Positions 18,864-26,832 of a stretch of 64,000 nt of DNA are shown piece by piece. Origin of the DNA: Lachnospiraceae bacterium (GTDB lineage Bacteria > Bacillota > Clostridia > Lachnospirales > Lachnospiraceae). Location: positions 1 through 64,000 of the forward strand of contig JAEEYF010000094.1 of the NCBI GenBank assembly GCA_016291655.1, given 5' to 3'. Position 1 is the stretch's first letter. Each line of letters opens with the position of its first letter. Under the pieces are notes generated by a model, which did no database searches, was not told where the DNA came from, and saw only the letters and a list, made by a program, of their open reading frames with translations. Position numbers and translations under genes: made by a program.

Positions 18864-18894
18864 AAGAGTGGATGCGAATCCACTCTTTACTTTT
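18864..18894 (+). promoter_or_regulatory. rimP leader hairpin with GNRA loop
   Basis: AAGAGTGGAT / ATCCACTCTT form ten perfect pairs closed by a GCGA tetraloop, followed by TTACTTTT. It lies in the 5' leader between promoter and rimP and looks like an intrinsic terminator or attenuator at the head of the operon. The ribosome site is about 20 bases further on. Confidence 0.7.
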
Positions 18895-18922
18895 GCAAAA
18901 GAATTAAAGACAGGAGAGGCAG

Positions 18923-19396
18923 ATGTCAAAGAAGGACGATTACGTTTTAAAAACAGAAAAGATTGCCGCGCCCATATGCGAAGAGCTGAATTTTGAACTT
19001 GTGGATGTGGAATTTGTCAAAGAAGCCGGAAATGATTATCTAAGAGTATTCATTGACAAACCGGGCGGTATCACCGTTGACGAATGTGAGATCGTAAGCA
19101 GAAGAATGAACGATATTCTTGATGAGCAGGATTTTATAGAAGAATCCTACATCTTTGAGGTTAGTTCCCCGGGACTCGGAAGAGTGTTGAAAAAGGACAA
19201 GGATTTTAAGAGAAGCCTTGATGAAGAGGTTGAAGTAAAGCTTTTTAAGGCTAAGGACGGAGTAAAGGAATTCAATGCCTTTCTCAAAGCTTTTGACCAA
19301 AAAACTCTTACCCTGCAGAAGGCTGACGATGAAAACGTCATTCTTGTCATTGACAGAGCAGATATTGCAAAGATCAATCTTGCGGTACATTTTTAG
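18923..19396 (+). CDS. rimP: Ribosome maturation factor RimP
   Basis: Assists 30S subunit maturation (157 aa). Typical features are the N-terminal alpha-beta domain with FELVDVEFVKEAGNDYLRVFIDKPGGI, the ECE(I)VSRRMNDILDE helix, the conserved VSSPGLGRVLKKDKDF and a C-terminal SH3-like barrel ending in ADIAKINL. It is the first gene of the nusA-infB operon, the conserved bacterial order. An AGGAG site precedes the ATG. Confidence 0.96.
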   Translation: MSKKDDYVLKTEKIAAPICEELNFELVDVEFVKEAGNDYLRVFIDKPGGITVDECEIVSRRMNDILDEQDFIEESYIFEVSSPGLGRVLKKDKDFKRSLDEEVEVKLFKAKDGVKEFNAFLKAFDQKTLTLQKADDENVILVIDRADIAKINLAVHF

Positions 19397-19459
19397 TAAA
19401 CAGAGGTGTCATAAAGGGCACATTCTTAAATCATTTATTTGAACAGGAGGACAATTAAA

Positions 19460-20611
19460 ATGGCAGCCAGGAAAAAAACCACAGCAAAGGCAGCGCCGGC
19501 AGAAAACAATGAACTTATTCTCGCATTGGATGCAATAGAAAAGGAGAAGAACATTTCAAAGGAGGTTATGCTTGAGACTATTGAAGCATCACTTCTTACA
19601 GCTTGCAAAGATGAATTTAAACAGGTAGAGAACATAAAGATAAGCTTTGATCCCATCACTTCAAGCTTTAAGGTGTTTGAAGAAAAGACAGTTGTTGATG
19701 AGGTTGAAGATGCCAATCTTCAGATCACCAAGGAACAGGCGAGATTTCGTTTCAATGCTCCTTACGAAGTGGGCGATGTTGTGAGCATTGAGGTTACTCC
19801 CAAGGACTTCGGAAGAAAAGCCGCTCAGAAGGCGAAGCAGGTCATTGTTCAGAAGATCCGCGAGGAAGAAAGAAAGGCACTTTTCTCAAGTTATTCCATG
19901 AAGGAAAAGGACATCGTTACAGGTGTTATCCAGTGCTTCCAGGATCCTGACAGAGGTAACTACAACATCATCGTAAGCCTCGGAAAGATCGAAACGATCC
20001 TTCCCGTTACCGAGCAGATCAAGGGTGAAGAGTTCTACAAGAACGAAAGAGTAAAGCTCTATGTGACCAAGGTTGAAGATACATCCAAAGGTCCCAGAGT
20101 TTCTGTTTCAAGAACACATCCGGATCTCGTCAAGAGACTTTTTGAAGAAGAAGTTACAGAGATCGCTGACGGCATAGTTGAGATCAAGGGCATATCCCGT
20201 GAGGCAGGACAGAGAACAAAGATCTCCGTTTATTCCAATGATCCCAATGTCGATCCCGTCGGAGCATGCGTAGGTGTTAACGGAACAAGAGTTAATGCGA
20301 TCGTTGATGAACTTCATGGTGAAAAGATCGACATCATTGTCTGGAGCGAGGATCCCGCAATACTTATTGAAAATTCCTTAAGCCCCGCAAAGGTTGTTTC
20401 CGTTACCGTCGATCCCGATGAGAAAAAAGCGAGAGTCATTGTTCCCGACTATCAGCTTTCACTTGCCATCGGACGAGAGGGTCAGAACGCAAGACTTGCT
20501 GCAAAGCTTACAGGATACAAGATCGATATTAAATCCGAATCTCAGGAAGCGGGAATAGATTATACCGATGAAGAGGTTCAGGGAGAGGCAGTTTCCGAAG
20601 AGGAAGTATAA
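19460..20611 (+). CDS. nusA: Transcription termination/antitermination factor NusA
   Basis: Binds RNA polymerase and nascent RNA to modulate pausing, termination and antitermination (383 aa). After a short basic Ala/Lys-rich N-terminus the RNAP-binding domain begins at about residue 16 (LILALDAIEKEKNISKEV). It is followed by S1 (KEKDIVTGVIQCF..GKIETILPVTEQI), KH1 (VKRLFEEEVTEIADGIVEIKGI..DPVGACVGVNG) and KH2 (VPDYQLSLAIGREGQNARLAAKLTG). The C-terminal acidic repeats of proteobacterial NusA are absent, as usual in Firmicutes. The ATG at 19460 follows AGGAGG; the in-frame TTG upstream is not used. Confidence 0.96.
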   Translation: MAARKKTTAKAAPAENNELILALDAIEKEKNISKEVMLETIEASLLTACKDEFKQVENIKISFDPITSSFKVFEEKTVVDEVEDANLQITKEQARFRFNAPYEVGDVVSIEVTPKDFGRKAAQKAKQVIVQKIREEERKALFSSYSMKEKDIVTGVIQCFQDPDRGNYNIIVSLGKIETILPVTEQIKGEEFYKNERVKLYVTKVEDTSKGPRVSVSRTHPDLVKRLFEEEVTEIADGIVEIKGISREAGQRTKISVYSNDPNVDPVGACVGVNGTRVNAIVDELHGEKIDIIVWSEDPAILIENSLSPAKVVSVTVDPDEKKARVIVPDYQLSLAIGREGQNARLAAKLTGYKIDIKSESQEAGIDYTDEEVQGEAVSEEEV

Positions 20612-20612
20612 T

Positions 20613-20882
20613 ATGGCAGAAAAAAAGATCCCCATGAGAAAATGCACCGGCTGCGGAGCCGTCAAGTCAAAGAAAGAGCTTATAAGGGTTTTGAGGACTC
20701 CCGAAGGGGAGATTAAGATCGACAGGACGGGAAGAGCCAATGGCAGAGGCGCGTATATATGCGATTTGGAGGCTTGCTTTGAAAAAGCAAGAAAGTCCGG
20801 AGCGATAGCGAGATCGCTTTCGGTTTCCATCGAAGAAGAGGTGTACGAGGCACTGGCCCGGGAGTTGAAAAACAATGGATGA
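20613..20882 (+). CDS. ylxR: YlxR-family RNA-binding protein
   Basis: Small basic protein (89 aa) of the nusA-infB operon. The family motif MRKCTGCGAVKSKKELIR, then GRGAYICDLEACFEKARKSG, matches YlxR (DUF448). Known family members bind RNA or affect transcription; the exact role here is not deducible. It starts one base after nusA ends, and its 3' end overlaps ylxQ by eight bases. Confidence 0.93.
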   Translation: MAEKKIPMRKCTGCGAVKSKKELIRVLRTPEGEIKIDRTGRANGRGAYICDLEACFEKARKSGAIARSLSVSIEEEVYEALARELKNNG

Positions 20883-21216
20883 GGCACGTGAAAACGATGT
20901 ACTCCGTCTTTTGTCGGTAATGCAGCTCGCAGGCAAACTTCAAAGCGGAGAATTTCAAACGGAGAATGCCATAAAAACAGGAAAAGCCTTTTGTGTTATC
21001 GTTGCGGAGAATGCCTCGGATAATACAAAAAAACTATTTCATGATAAATGTTCGTATTACAATGTGCCAATTGTTACTTTCTGTACAAAGGACAGACTCG
21101 GACATGCTATAGGTAAAGAGGAACGTTCATCGGTTGCTATTGTTGATGAGGGTTTCGCAAAGAGTTTTCAAAAGAAAATTTTAAACGTTGAATTCAGTAC
21201 GAAGGAGTCCAATTAA
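20875..21216 (+). CDS. ylxQ: L7Ae-like ribosomal protein YlxQ
   Basis: Predicted kink-turn RNA-binding protein of the L7Ae/L30e family (113 aa). The pattern LLSVMQLAGKLQSGEFQTENAIKTGKAFCVIVAENASDNTKK followed by CSYYNVPIV..KDRLGHAIGKEERSSVAIVDEGFAKSF is typical of YlxQ. The gene is squeezed between ylxR and infB with overlaps on both sides, indicating translational coupling. Confidence 0.92.
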   Translation: MDEARENDVLRLLSVMQLAGKLQSGEFQTENAIKTGKAFCVIVAENASDNTKKLFHDKCSYYNVPIVTFCTKDRLGHAIGKEERSSVAIVDEGFAKSFQKKILNVEFSTKESN

Positions 21217-24200
21217 TGGCAAAAAAAAGAATATCCGAATTATCCGGAGAACTTAATGTTTCAAACAAAGAAATAATCGATTTTCTCAATGCGCATAATG
21301 TGGAGGTTACATCTCACATGAATACGATTGATGACGATGCGATTAAAATGGTTACCGACCATATTAAAAAGAAAAAAGCCGAAGCGGCTAAACCCAATGC
21401 GCAAAAGAGTCCTGCAACAGCACCGCAGAGGATGATGCGTAAACCTGCCGAAGGACAGGGAAACTCAGCCCCCAGAAAAATGCTCAGCGGTCCCGAAGAA
21501 AAAATGCGTCTGCAGCAGGCTCAGAGAAGACAGATGGCTGATGGACCCCGTAATGCAAATCAACCGGTCAGAAGAATGCTTGACGGTCCGGAAGAAAGAA
21601 GACAGATGGGTCAGGCACCCAGAAGACAGATGCTGAACGGACCTCAGGACAGAAAGCCTTATCAGCAGAATCAGAGACCTCAGCGTCCTGCAGCCCCCAG
21701 AAACAATGGTCCCAGGACCATTAACGGGGTTGTTATCTCCAGTGATGAGGGAGACAATCGTCTCATTCACGGCGGTTATGTATCCGCTGAAGAAATGGAA
21801 GCTTTAAAGAAGGCAAAGCTGAAAGAAAATCAGGCAAGAAAAGAAGCCGAAAAGGTTCAGGCTGAAAAGAAGGCTGCCGAGGACGAAGCAAGAGCTAATG
21901 AACTTGCCGCAAAAGCACGTAAAGAAGCAGCGGATATTGAGAAATATATAGAGGAGCAGAAGGCTCAGGCTGAAGAAAAAGCAAAGGCCAAAGCAGCAGA
22001 AGCTGCAAAAGCGGCAGAGGCGGCAAAAGAAGCTGAAGCAGCCAAAGCGGCTGAAAAAGAAAAGGAAGCCGAAGCCAAACCCGAAGCTAAACCCGAAAAG
22101 ATCTTTAAAACCGTAGGAGCTCCCGTAAGACCCAATATCGTTAAGAGAGCCAGTGAAGCAAACCCGGTTATTCGTCCCAATAACGGCGAAAGAAGAAACG
22201 ATCGCTCCAACAACGGTGAAAGAAAGAACTTAAACGGAGAGAATCGTCCCGACAGAAGAAATGAAGGCAACAGAAATCAGGATCGTCAGCAGGGTCAGGG
22301 CGGTGCAAGAAACAATACAGGCCGTCGCAATCCTTCCGACAAAAATCATTTCCAGACGGTTGAGAGCAGATATGACGGCAATAACCGCGGTCACAGCAAT
22401 CTGTTTGAAAACAAGAACCAGAGGAATTACGGTACAAGTGCCGGCGTTCAGGGACAGAGAGACAATAGCGGTAACAGAAGCCGCAGCAGCGGTTTTTCAA
22501 CAAGGCCTCAGGGCTTTGGCAATAAGGATGAAGATGATGTAAGGCCCGTATCTCATTCAAGAGATCCCAAGAAGAGAAATACCACTCCCGAGATCGCAGA
22601 GTCGATGAAGCAGCAGAGCAACCGCAGAAACGACAGAAGCAAGGACAGGGAGAAGGCGAACAAGCGCTTTGAGGATTACGATGAGCTTCAGGGCTCCAAG
22701 AAGGGCAAGTCCTCCAAGGATCCCAATCGCGCAGGTGCTTTCCGTAAGCCCGAACCTGTGAAGGCTACGGTCGAAGGGGATACGATCAAGACCATCTCTC
22801 TTCCTGATGTACTTACCATTCAGGAACTTGCCGATAAGATGAAGATCAAAGGCAGTGAGATCGTTAAGAAGCTTTTCCTTGCAGGAAAGATATGCTCGCT
22901 CAACTCGGATGTTACATTTGAAGAGGCTGAAAACATTGCTCTTGAGTTTGAGATCATCGCAGAGCATGAGGAAAAGGTTGATATGGTTGCCGAACTCCTC
23001 AAAGAAGACGAAGAGAAGGAAGAAGATATGGTTAAGCGTCCGCCCGTTGTATGCGTAATGGGTCACGTTGACCACGGTAAGACTTCACTTCTTGATGCGA
23101 TCAGAACAACAAACGTAACCTCAAGGGAAGCAGGCGGTATTACCCAGCATATCGGTGCTTATATGGTTGAGATCAACGGACAGAAGATAACCTTCCTTGA
23201 TACACCCGGTCACGAAGCGTTTACCGCTATGCGTATGCGTGGCGCTAATTCCACGGATATCGCGGTTCTTGTTGTAGCTGCGGATGACGGTGTAATGCCT
23301 CAGACAATAGAAGCCATCAACCATGCAAAGGCAGCCGGTGTAGAGATCATCGTTGCAATAAACAAGATCGATAAGCCCACCGCCAACATTGAAAGAGTTA
23401 AACGTGAGCTTTCCGAGTATGGTCTGCTTTCGGAAGAATGGGGCGGAAGCACAACATTTGTTCCGGTTTCGGCACGTACACATGAAGGCATAGAAAACCT
23501 CCTGGAAATGATCATCCTTACCGCGGATGTATTGGAACTCAAGGCAAATCCCAACCGTAAGGCACGTGGTCTTGTTGTTGAAGCACAGCTGGATAAGGGC
23601 AGAGGTCCCGTTGCAACCATCCTTGTGCAGAAGGGAACTCTCAAGATCGGTGACAATGTGGTTATCGGTTCTTCCATGGGTAAGGTTCGTGCACTCATCA
23701 ATGATAAGCATGAAAAAGTAAAGCAGGCAACTCCTTCCATGCCGGTTGAGATCCTTGGTCTCAATTCGGTTCCCGATGCGGGCGAGATCGTTGTTGCCAC
23801 AGAAAGTGAAAAAGAAGCAAAGGCAATTGCCAATGCATACATTGCTCAGAATAAAGAGAAGCTCATTGCAGAGACAAAAGCAAAGCTTTCACTTGACGGA
23901 CTGTTCTCACAGATCCAGGCGGGTAACATCAAGGAACTCAATGTTATCGTCAAAGCCGATGTTCAGGGCTCTGTGGAAGCGATCAAGCAGTCCCTCATCA
24001 AGCTTTCCAATGAGGAAGTTGCCGTTCGCATCATTCACAGCGGCGTAGGTGCTGTAAATGAGTCCGATGCAACGCTTGCGGGTGCATCCAATGCCATCAT
24101 CATCGCATTCAATGTTAAAGCAGATAATACCGCGAAGGACATCTGCGAACGTGAAAAGATCGACCTCAGAAATTACAGTGTCATCTATGATGCGATCGAT

Positions 24201-24539
24201 GATGTAGAATCCGCTATGAAGGGTATGCTGGATCCCATATTCGAGGAACAGATCATTGCTCATGCGGAGGTCCGTCAGACCTTCAAGGCTTCCGGTGTCG
24301 GAACGATCGCGGGCTCCTTTGTTCTTGACGGTAAGATCGTTCGTGGCTGTAAGGCACGTATCACCCGTGACAAGGAACTTATCTTCGACGGTAATCTTGC
24401 TTCGCTCAAGCGTTTCAAGGATGATGTCAAGGAAGTTAACGCAGGCTATGAATGCGGTCTTGTATTTGAGAAGTTCAGCGACCTCCTCGAGGGTGATGCT
24501 ATTGAACTTTATCAGATGGTAGAGGTACCCAGAAAATGA
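21216..24539 (+). CDS. infB: Translation initiation factor IF-2
   Basis: GTPase that places initiator tRNA on the 30S subunit (1107 aa). A short IF2-N module at residues 1-50 (RISELSGELNVSNKEIIDFLN) is followed by about 480 residues of low-complexity sequence: a Pro/Arg/Met/Gln part with the repeated RRQM and DGPEE/NGPQD words, an Ala/Glu/Lys coiled-coil stretch (about 190-290) and an Asn/Arg-rich part. A second IF2-N module (about 525-585) precedes the G domain, with GHVDHGKT at 616-623, DTPGHEAFTAMR and NKID. Domains II-IV follow. The start overlaps the ylxQ stop by one base. Confidence 0.97.
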   Translation: MAKKRISELSGELNVSNKEIIDFLNAHNVEVTSHMNTIDDDAIKMVTDHIKKKKAEAAKPNAQKSPATAPQRMMRKPAEGQGNSAPRKMLSGPEEKMRLQQAQRRQMADGPRNANQPVRRMLDGPEERRQMGQAPRRQMLNGPQDRKPYQQNQRPQRPAAPRNNGPRTINGVVISSDEGDNRLIHGGYVSAEEMEALKKAKLKENQARKEAEKVQAEKKAAEDEARANELAAKARKEAADIEKYIEEQKAQAEEKAKAKAAEAAKAAEAAKEAEAAKAAEKEKEAEAKPEAKPEKIFKTVGAPVRPNIVKRASEANPVIRPNNGERRNDRSNNGERKNLNGENRPDRRNEGNRNQDRQQGQGGARNNTGRRNPSDKNHFQTVESRYDGNNRGHSNLFENKNQRNYGTSAGVQGQRDNSGNRSRSSGFSTRPQGFGNKDEDDVRPVSHSRDPKKRNTTPEIAESMKQQSNRRNDRSKDREKANKRFEDYDELQGSKKGKSSKDPNRAGAFRKPEPVKATVEGDTIKTISLPDVLTIQELADKMKIKGSEIVKKLFLAGKICSLNSDVTFEEAENIALEFEIIAEHEEKVDMVAELLKEDEEKEEDMVKRPPVVCVMGHVDHGKTSLLDAIRTTNVTSREAGGITQHIGAYMVEINGQKITFLDTPGHEAFTAMRMRGANSTDIAVLVVAADDGVMPQTIEAINHAKAAGVEIIVAINKIDKPTANIERVKRELSEYGLLSEEWGGSTTFVPVSARTHEGIENLLEMIILTADVLELKANPNRKARGLVVEAQLDKGRGPVATILVQKGTLKIGDNVVIGSSMGKVRALINDKHEKVKQATPSMPVEILGLNSVPDAGEIVVATESEKEAKAIANAYIAQNKEKLIAETKAKLSLDGLFSQIQAGNIKELNVIVKADVQGSVEAIKQSLIKLSNEEVAVRIIHSGVGAVNESDATLAGASNAIIIAFNVKADNTAKDICEREKIDLRNYSVIYDAIDDVESAMKGMLDPIFEEQIIAHAEVRQTFKASGVGTIAGSFVLDGKIVRGCKARITRDKELIFDGNLASLKRFKDDVKEVNAGYECGLVFEKFSDLLEGDAIELYQMVEVPRK

Positions 24540-24910
24540 AAAAAAACAGCATTAAAAACATTCGCGTAAGTCAAGAGGTTCTCAGGGAGCTTTCAACTAT
24601 CATCCGCGATGAAGTGCACGATCCCAGGATCGATCCTTTTACAAGCGTTGTGGATGTTTATGTTGCTCCCGATCTCAAGACCTGTAAGGTTTGGGTGAGC
24701 GTTCTCGGAGATGAAGAGTCGAAAAAGAACACTCTCAAGGGTTTGAATTCCGCTGCGGGATTTATCCGCGGAAAACTTGCTCATACCATGAACATGAGAA
24801 ACACTCCCGAACTTACCTTCGTGGTCGATCAGACCATAGAATACGGCGTAAATATGTCAAAAAAAATTGATGATGTTATGGCCGCAATGCCTAAGAGAGA
24901 CGATGATTAA
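24536..24910 (+). CDS. rbfA: Ribosome-binding factor A
   Basis: KH-like factor for late 30S maturation (124 aa). Conserved pieces are RVSQEVLRELSTIIRDEVHDPRI, VDVYVAPDLKTCKVWVSVLG, the AAGFIRGKLAHTMNMRNTPELTF helix-loop and the DQTIEYGVNMSKKID end. Start and stop overlap infB (ATGA) and truB (eight bases). Confidence 0.96.
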   Translation: MKKNSIKNIRVSQEVLRELSTIIRDEVHDPRIDPFTSVVDVYVAPDLKTCKVWVSVLGDEESKKNTLKGLNSAAGFIRGKLAHTMNMRNTPELTFVVDQTIEYGVNMSKKIDDVMAAMPKRDDD

Positions 24911-25814
24911 CGGAATTATAAACATTTACAAAGAACAGGGGTTCACTTCCCATGATGTGGTAGCCAAGCTTAGAGGTATATTACACTATAAGCACATCGG
25001 GCATACAGGAACCCTCGATCCCATGGCTACGGGAGTTCTGCCCGTTTGCATAGGCTCAGCGACCAAACTGTGCGATATGGAAACGGCAAAAACAAAGATC
25101 TATGAGGCGGTGGTTCTCTTCGGAACCGCCACCGATACGGAAGATGTAACGGGAAAGGTTGTTAAGACCCTTCCCGTTACTTGTGATGAAAACAGACTGG
25201 TTGAAAGCTTTGAGCTTTTCACCGGAGATATAATGCAGATGCCACCCATGTATTCCGCAATAAAGCTGGACGGAAAGAAACTTTATGAGATAGCCCGAGC
25301 GGGAAAGACGGCGGATGTGGCAAAACGTCCCGTCACGATCCGGTCGATACGGCTTCTTTCCTTTGAAAAGGACGGAGAAGGTCATTTGAAGGAGGCAAGG
25401 ATACAGGTAACCTGCGGTAAAGGAACATACATCAGAAGCCTTTGCAGAGATTTAGGGGAAGCTGTGGGAAGCTGTGCCTGCATGAAAGAACTGACAAGAC
25501 TGAAGACCGGAAGATTTGAGATAGGTGAGGCTGTAAAGCTTTCCGATGTTGCAAAAGCAGCTGCCGAAGGCAGAGCCGAAGACTACATTCTTCCGATCGA
25601 CGAATACTTCGGAGACTATCCGAAAACCTTCACTAAGCCTGAGTTTGACAAATTGGTGAGAAACGGAAATCCTTTAAGAAAAAGTGAGATTACGACAGAA
25701 GTAGAAGACGAGCTTTGCAGGGTTTACGATTCGACAGGAGCTTTTTGCGGAGTCTATCGAAGATCCGCATCGGACGGAAAATTGAGACCCGAAAAAATGT
25801 TTTTGGCAATGTAA
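24903..25814 (+). CDS. truB: tRNA pseudouridine(55) synthase TruB
   Basis: Makes pseudouridine 55 in the T loop of tRNAs (303 aa). The catalytic motif GHTGTLDPMATGVLP has Asp39; KIYEAVVLFGTATDTEDVTG, QMPPMYSAIKLDGKKLYEIARAG and CGKGTYIRSLCRDLGEA are all family hallmarks. A C-terminal PUA-like tail follows. The start ATG is inside the end of rbfA; upstream in-frame codons are not family-like. Confidence 0.96.
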   Translation: MINGIINIYKEQGFTSHDVVAKLRGILHYKHIGHTGTLDPMATGVLPVCIGSATKLCDMETAKTKIYEAVVLFGTATDTEDVTGKVVKTLPVTCDENRLVESFELFTGDIMQMPPMYSAIKLDGKKLYEIARAGKTADVAKRPVTIRSIRLLSFEKDGEGHLKEARIQVTCGKGTYIRSLCRDLGEAVGSCACMKELTRLKTGRFEIGEAVKLSDVAKAAAEGRAEDYILPIDEYFGDYPKTFTKPEFDKLVRNGNPLRKSEITTEVEDELCRVYDSTGAFCGVYRRSASDGKLRPEKMFLAM

Positions 25815-25839
25815 TTAACGTTCCGTGGGAGAGAATATA

Positions 25840-26382
25840 TTGAGAATTTACAAAGATCTTGACAATTTCAAAAGTACCGGAACCGCCGTTACGATCGGCA
25901 AATTTGACGGAGTGCATATAGGTCACAGAAAGCTGATCGAAGTAATGCTTAAGGAAAAGCATGACCTTGAAAGCTGTATCTTCACCTTTGATATAAAAAA
26001 AGATACGGATATCATGGATCCGAAAAACCGGATATGTACGGAAAAGGAAAAAGAAAATATCCTTGAAGGACTCGGGATCGATGTTATGATCCTTTATCCG
26101 TTTGACAGGAAAACTGCTGCCGTTTCCGCGGAGGAATTTGCCGAAAACATATTGATCCGAAAGCTCAACTGCCGTTTGCTTGTTGTCGGAGACAATTTTC
26201 GATTCGGAAAAGACAGGCAGGGAGATACGGCTTTGCTTAAAAAACTTTCAGAAAAATACGGTTTCAGGCTGATCGTAATAAAAAGGGAAGAGTTTGAAGG
26301 TCAACCGGTTTCCAGTACCAGAATACGAGATGAGATAAGAAACAAAAACTATGACAAAGCAGGCGCAATGCTTGGAAAATAA
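25840..26382 (+). CDS. ribF: FAD synthetase module of RibF; riboflavin-kinase domain missing
   Basis: Matches the N-terminal FMN adenylyltransferase half of bifunctional RibF: GKFDGVHIGHRKLI, CIFTFDIKK, VVGDNFRFGKDRQGD and the loop SSTRIRDEI. The protein ends after about 180 aa (typical RibF is about 300), exactly where the riboflavin-kinase domain would begin, and no remnant of that domain is seen downstream. TTG 25840 is the preferred start (GGGAGAG seven bases upstream); a GTG at 25825 is possible but overlaps that ribosome site. It follows truB as RibF normally does. It may act only as FAD synthetase, or a separate kinase may exist elsewhere. Confidence 0.82.
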   Translation: MRIYKDLDNFKSTGTAVTIGKFDGVHIGHRKLIEVMLKEKHDLESCIFTFDIKKDTDIMDPKNRICTEKEKENILEGLGIDVMILYPFDRKTAAVSAEEFAENILIRKLNCRLLVVGDNFRFGKDRQGDTALLKKLSEKYGFRLIVIKREEFEGQPVSSTRIRDEIRNKNYDKAGAMLGK

Positions 26383-26390
26383 AATGTTTC

Positions 26391-26428
26391 GGTCTGTTAA
26401 GAAAAATACTTGACAGACCTGTTTTTGT
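26391..26428 (+). terminator. Terminator of the rimP-ribF operon
   Basis: GGTCTGT (26391-26397) pairs with ACAGACC (26413-26419), followed by TGTTTTTGT. The 3' arm also contains the -35 box of the next promoter. Confidence 0.75.
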
Positions 26429-26438
26429 ATGTTAATAT
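26410..26438 (+). promoter_or_regulatory. Promoter of ylxM-ffh, nested in a terminator
   Basis: TTGACA (26410-26415) and TAATAT (26433-26438) with a 17-base spacer. The -35 overlaps the descending arm of the preceding terminator, so transcription from upstream is stopped at the point where the new transcript begins. Confidence 0.78.
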
Positions 26439-26475
26439 TACACGGCTGTAAAGGTGACAAGTATTTTACTTTACA

Positions 26476-26832
26476 ATGGTCAAAAGTATGGAACAACTTG
26501 AGAAAGCATATGAACTCTCGATCCTGTTCGACTTTTACAAGGATCTGTTGAGCGACAGAAAAAAACAAATATTCAATGATTACATTCTCAACGATCTGTC
26601 TTTGTCGGAAGTGGCTGAGAATGAGGGTATCTCCAGGCAGGGTGTACATGATGCGATCAAAAACTGTGAAAAGACTCTGGAGAATTACGAAAAAGTTTTG
26701 CACCTTGCAGAAAAGTATAAAACAGCTTCCGCTCTTTGCGACGAGATCACGGAACTCGCAGAAAGCATAGATGATCCGAAAGGGCAAAGAATAGCGGAAT
26801 TGATCAAAGAGATTAGAAAAAATGGCATTTGA
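26476..26832 (+). CDS. ylxM: YlxM/p13 family helix-turn-helix protein, SRP-associated
   Basis: Small helical protein (118 aa) with a sigma-70 region-4-like HTH: LSDRKKQIFNDYILNDLSLSEVAENEGISRQGVHDAIK. YlxM proteins are encoded directly before ffh and are reported to interact with the signal recognition particle. The start is uncertain: ATG 26476 and ATG 26488 are both in frame and neither has a good ribosome site. The 3' end overlaps ffh by 11 bases. Confidence 0.9.
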   Translation: MVKSMEQLEKAYELSILFDFYKDLLSDRKKQIFNDYILNDLSLSEVAENEGISRQGVHDAIKNCEKTLENYEKVLHLAEKYKTASALCDEITELAESIDDPKGQRIAELIKEIRKNGI

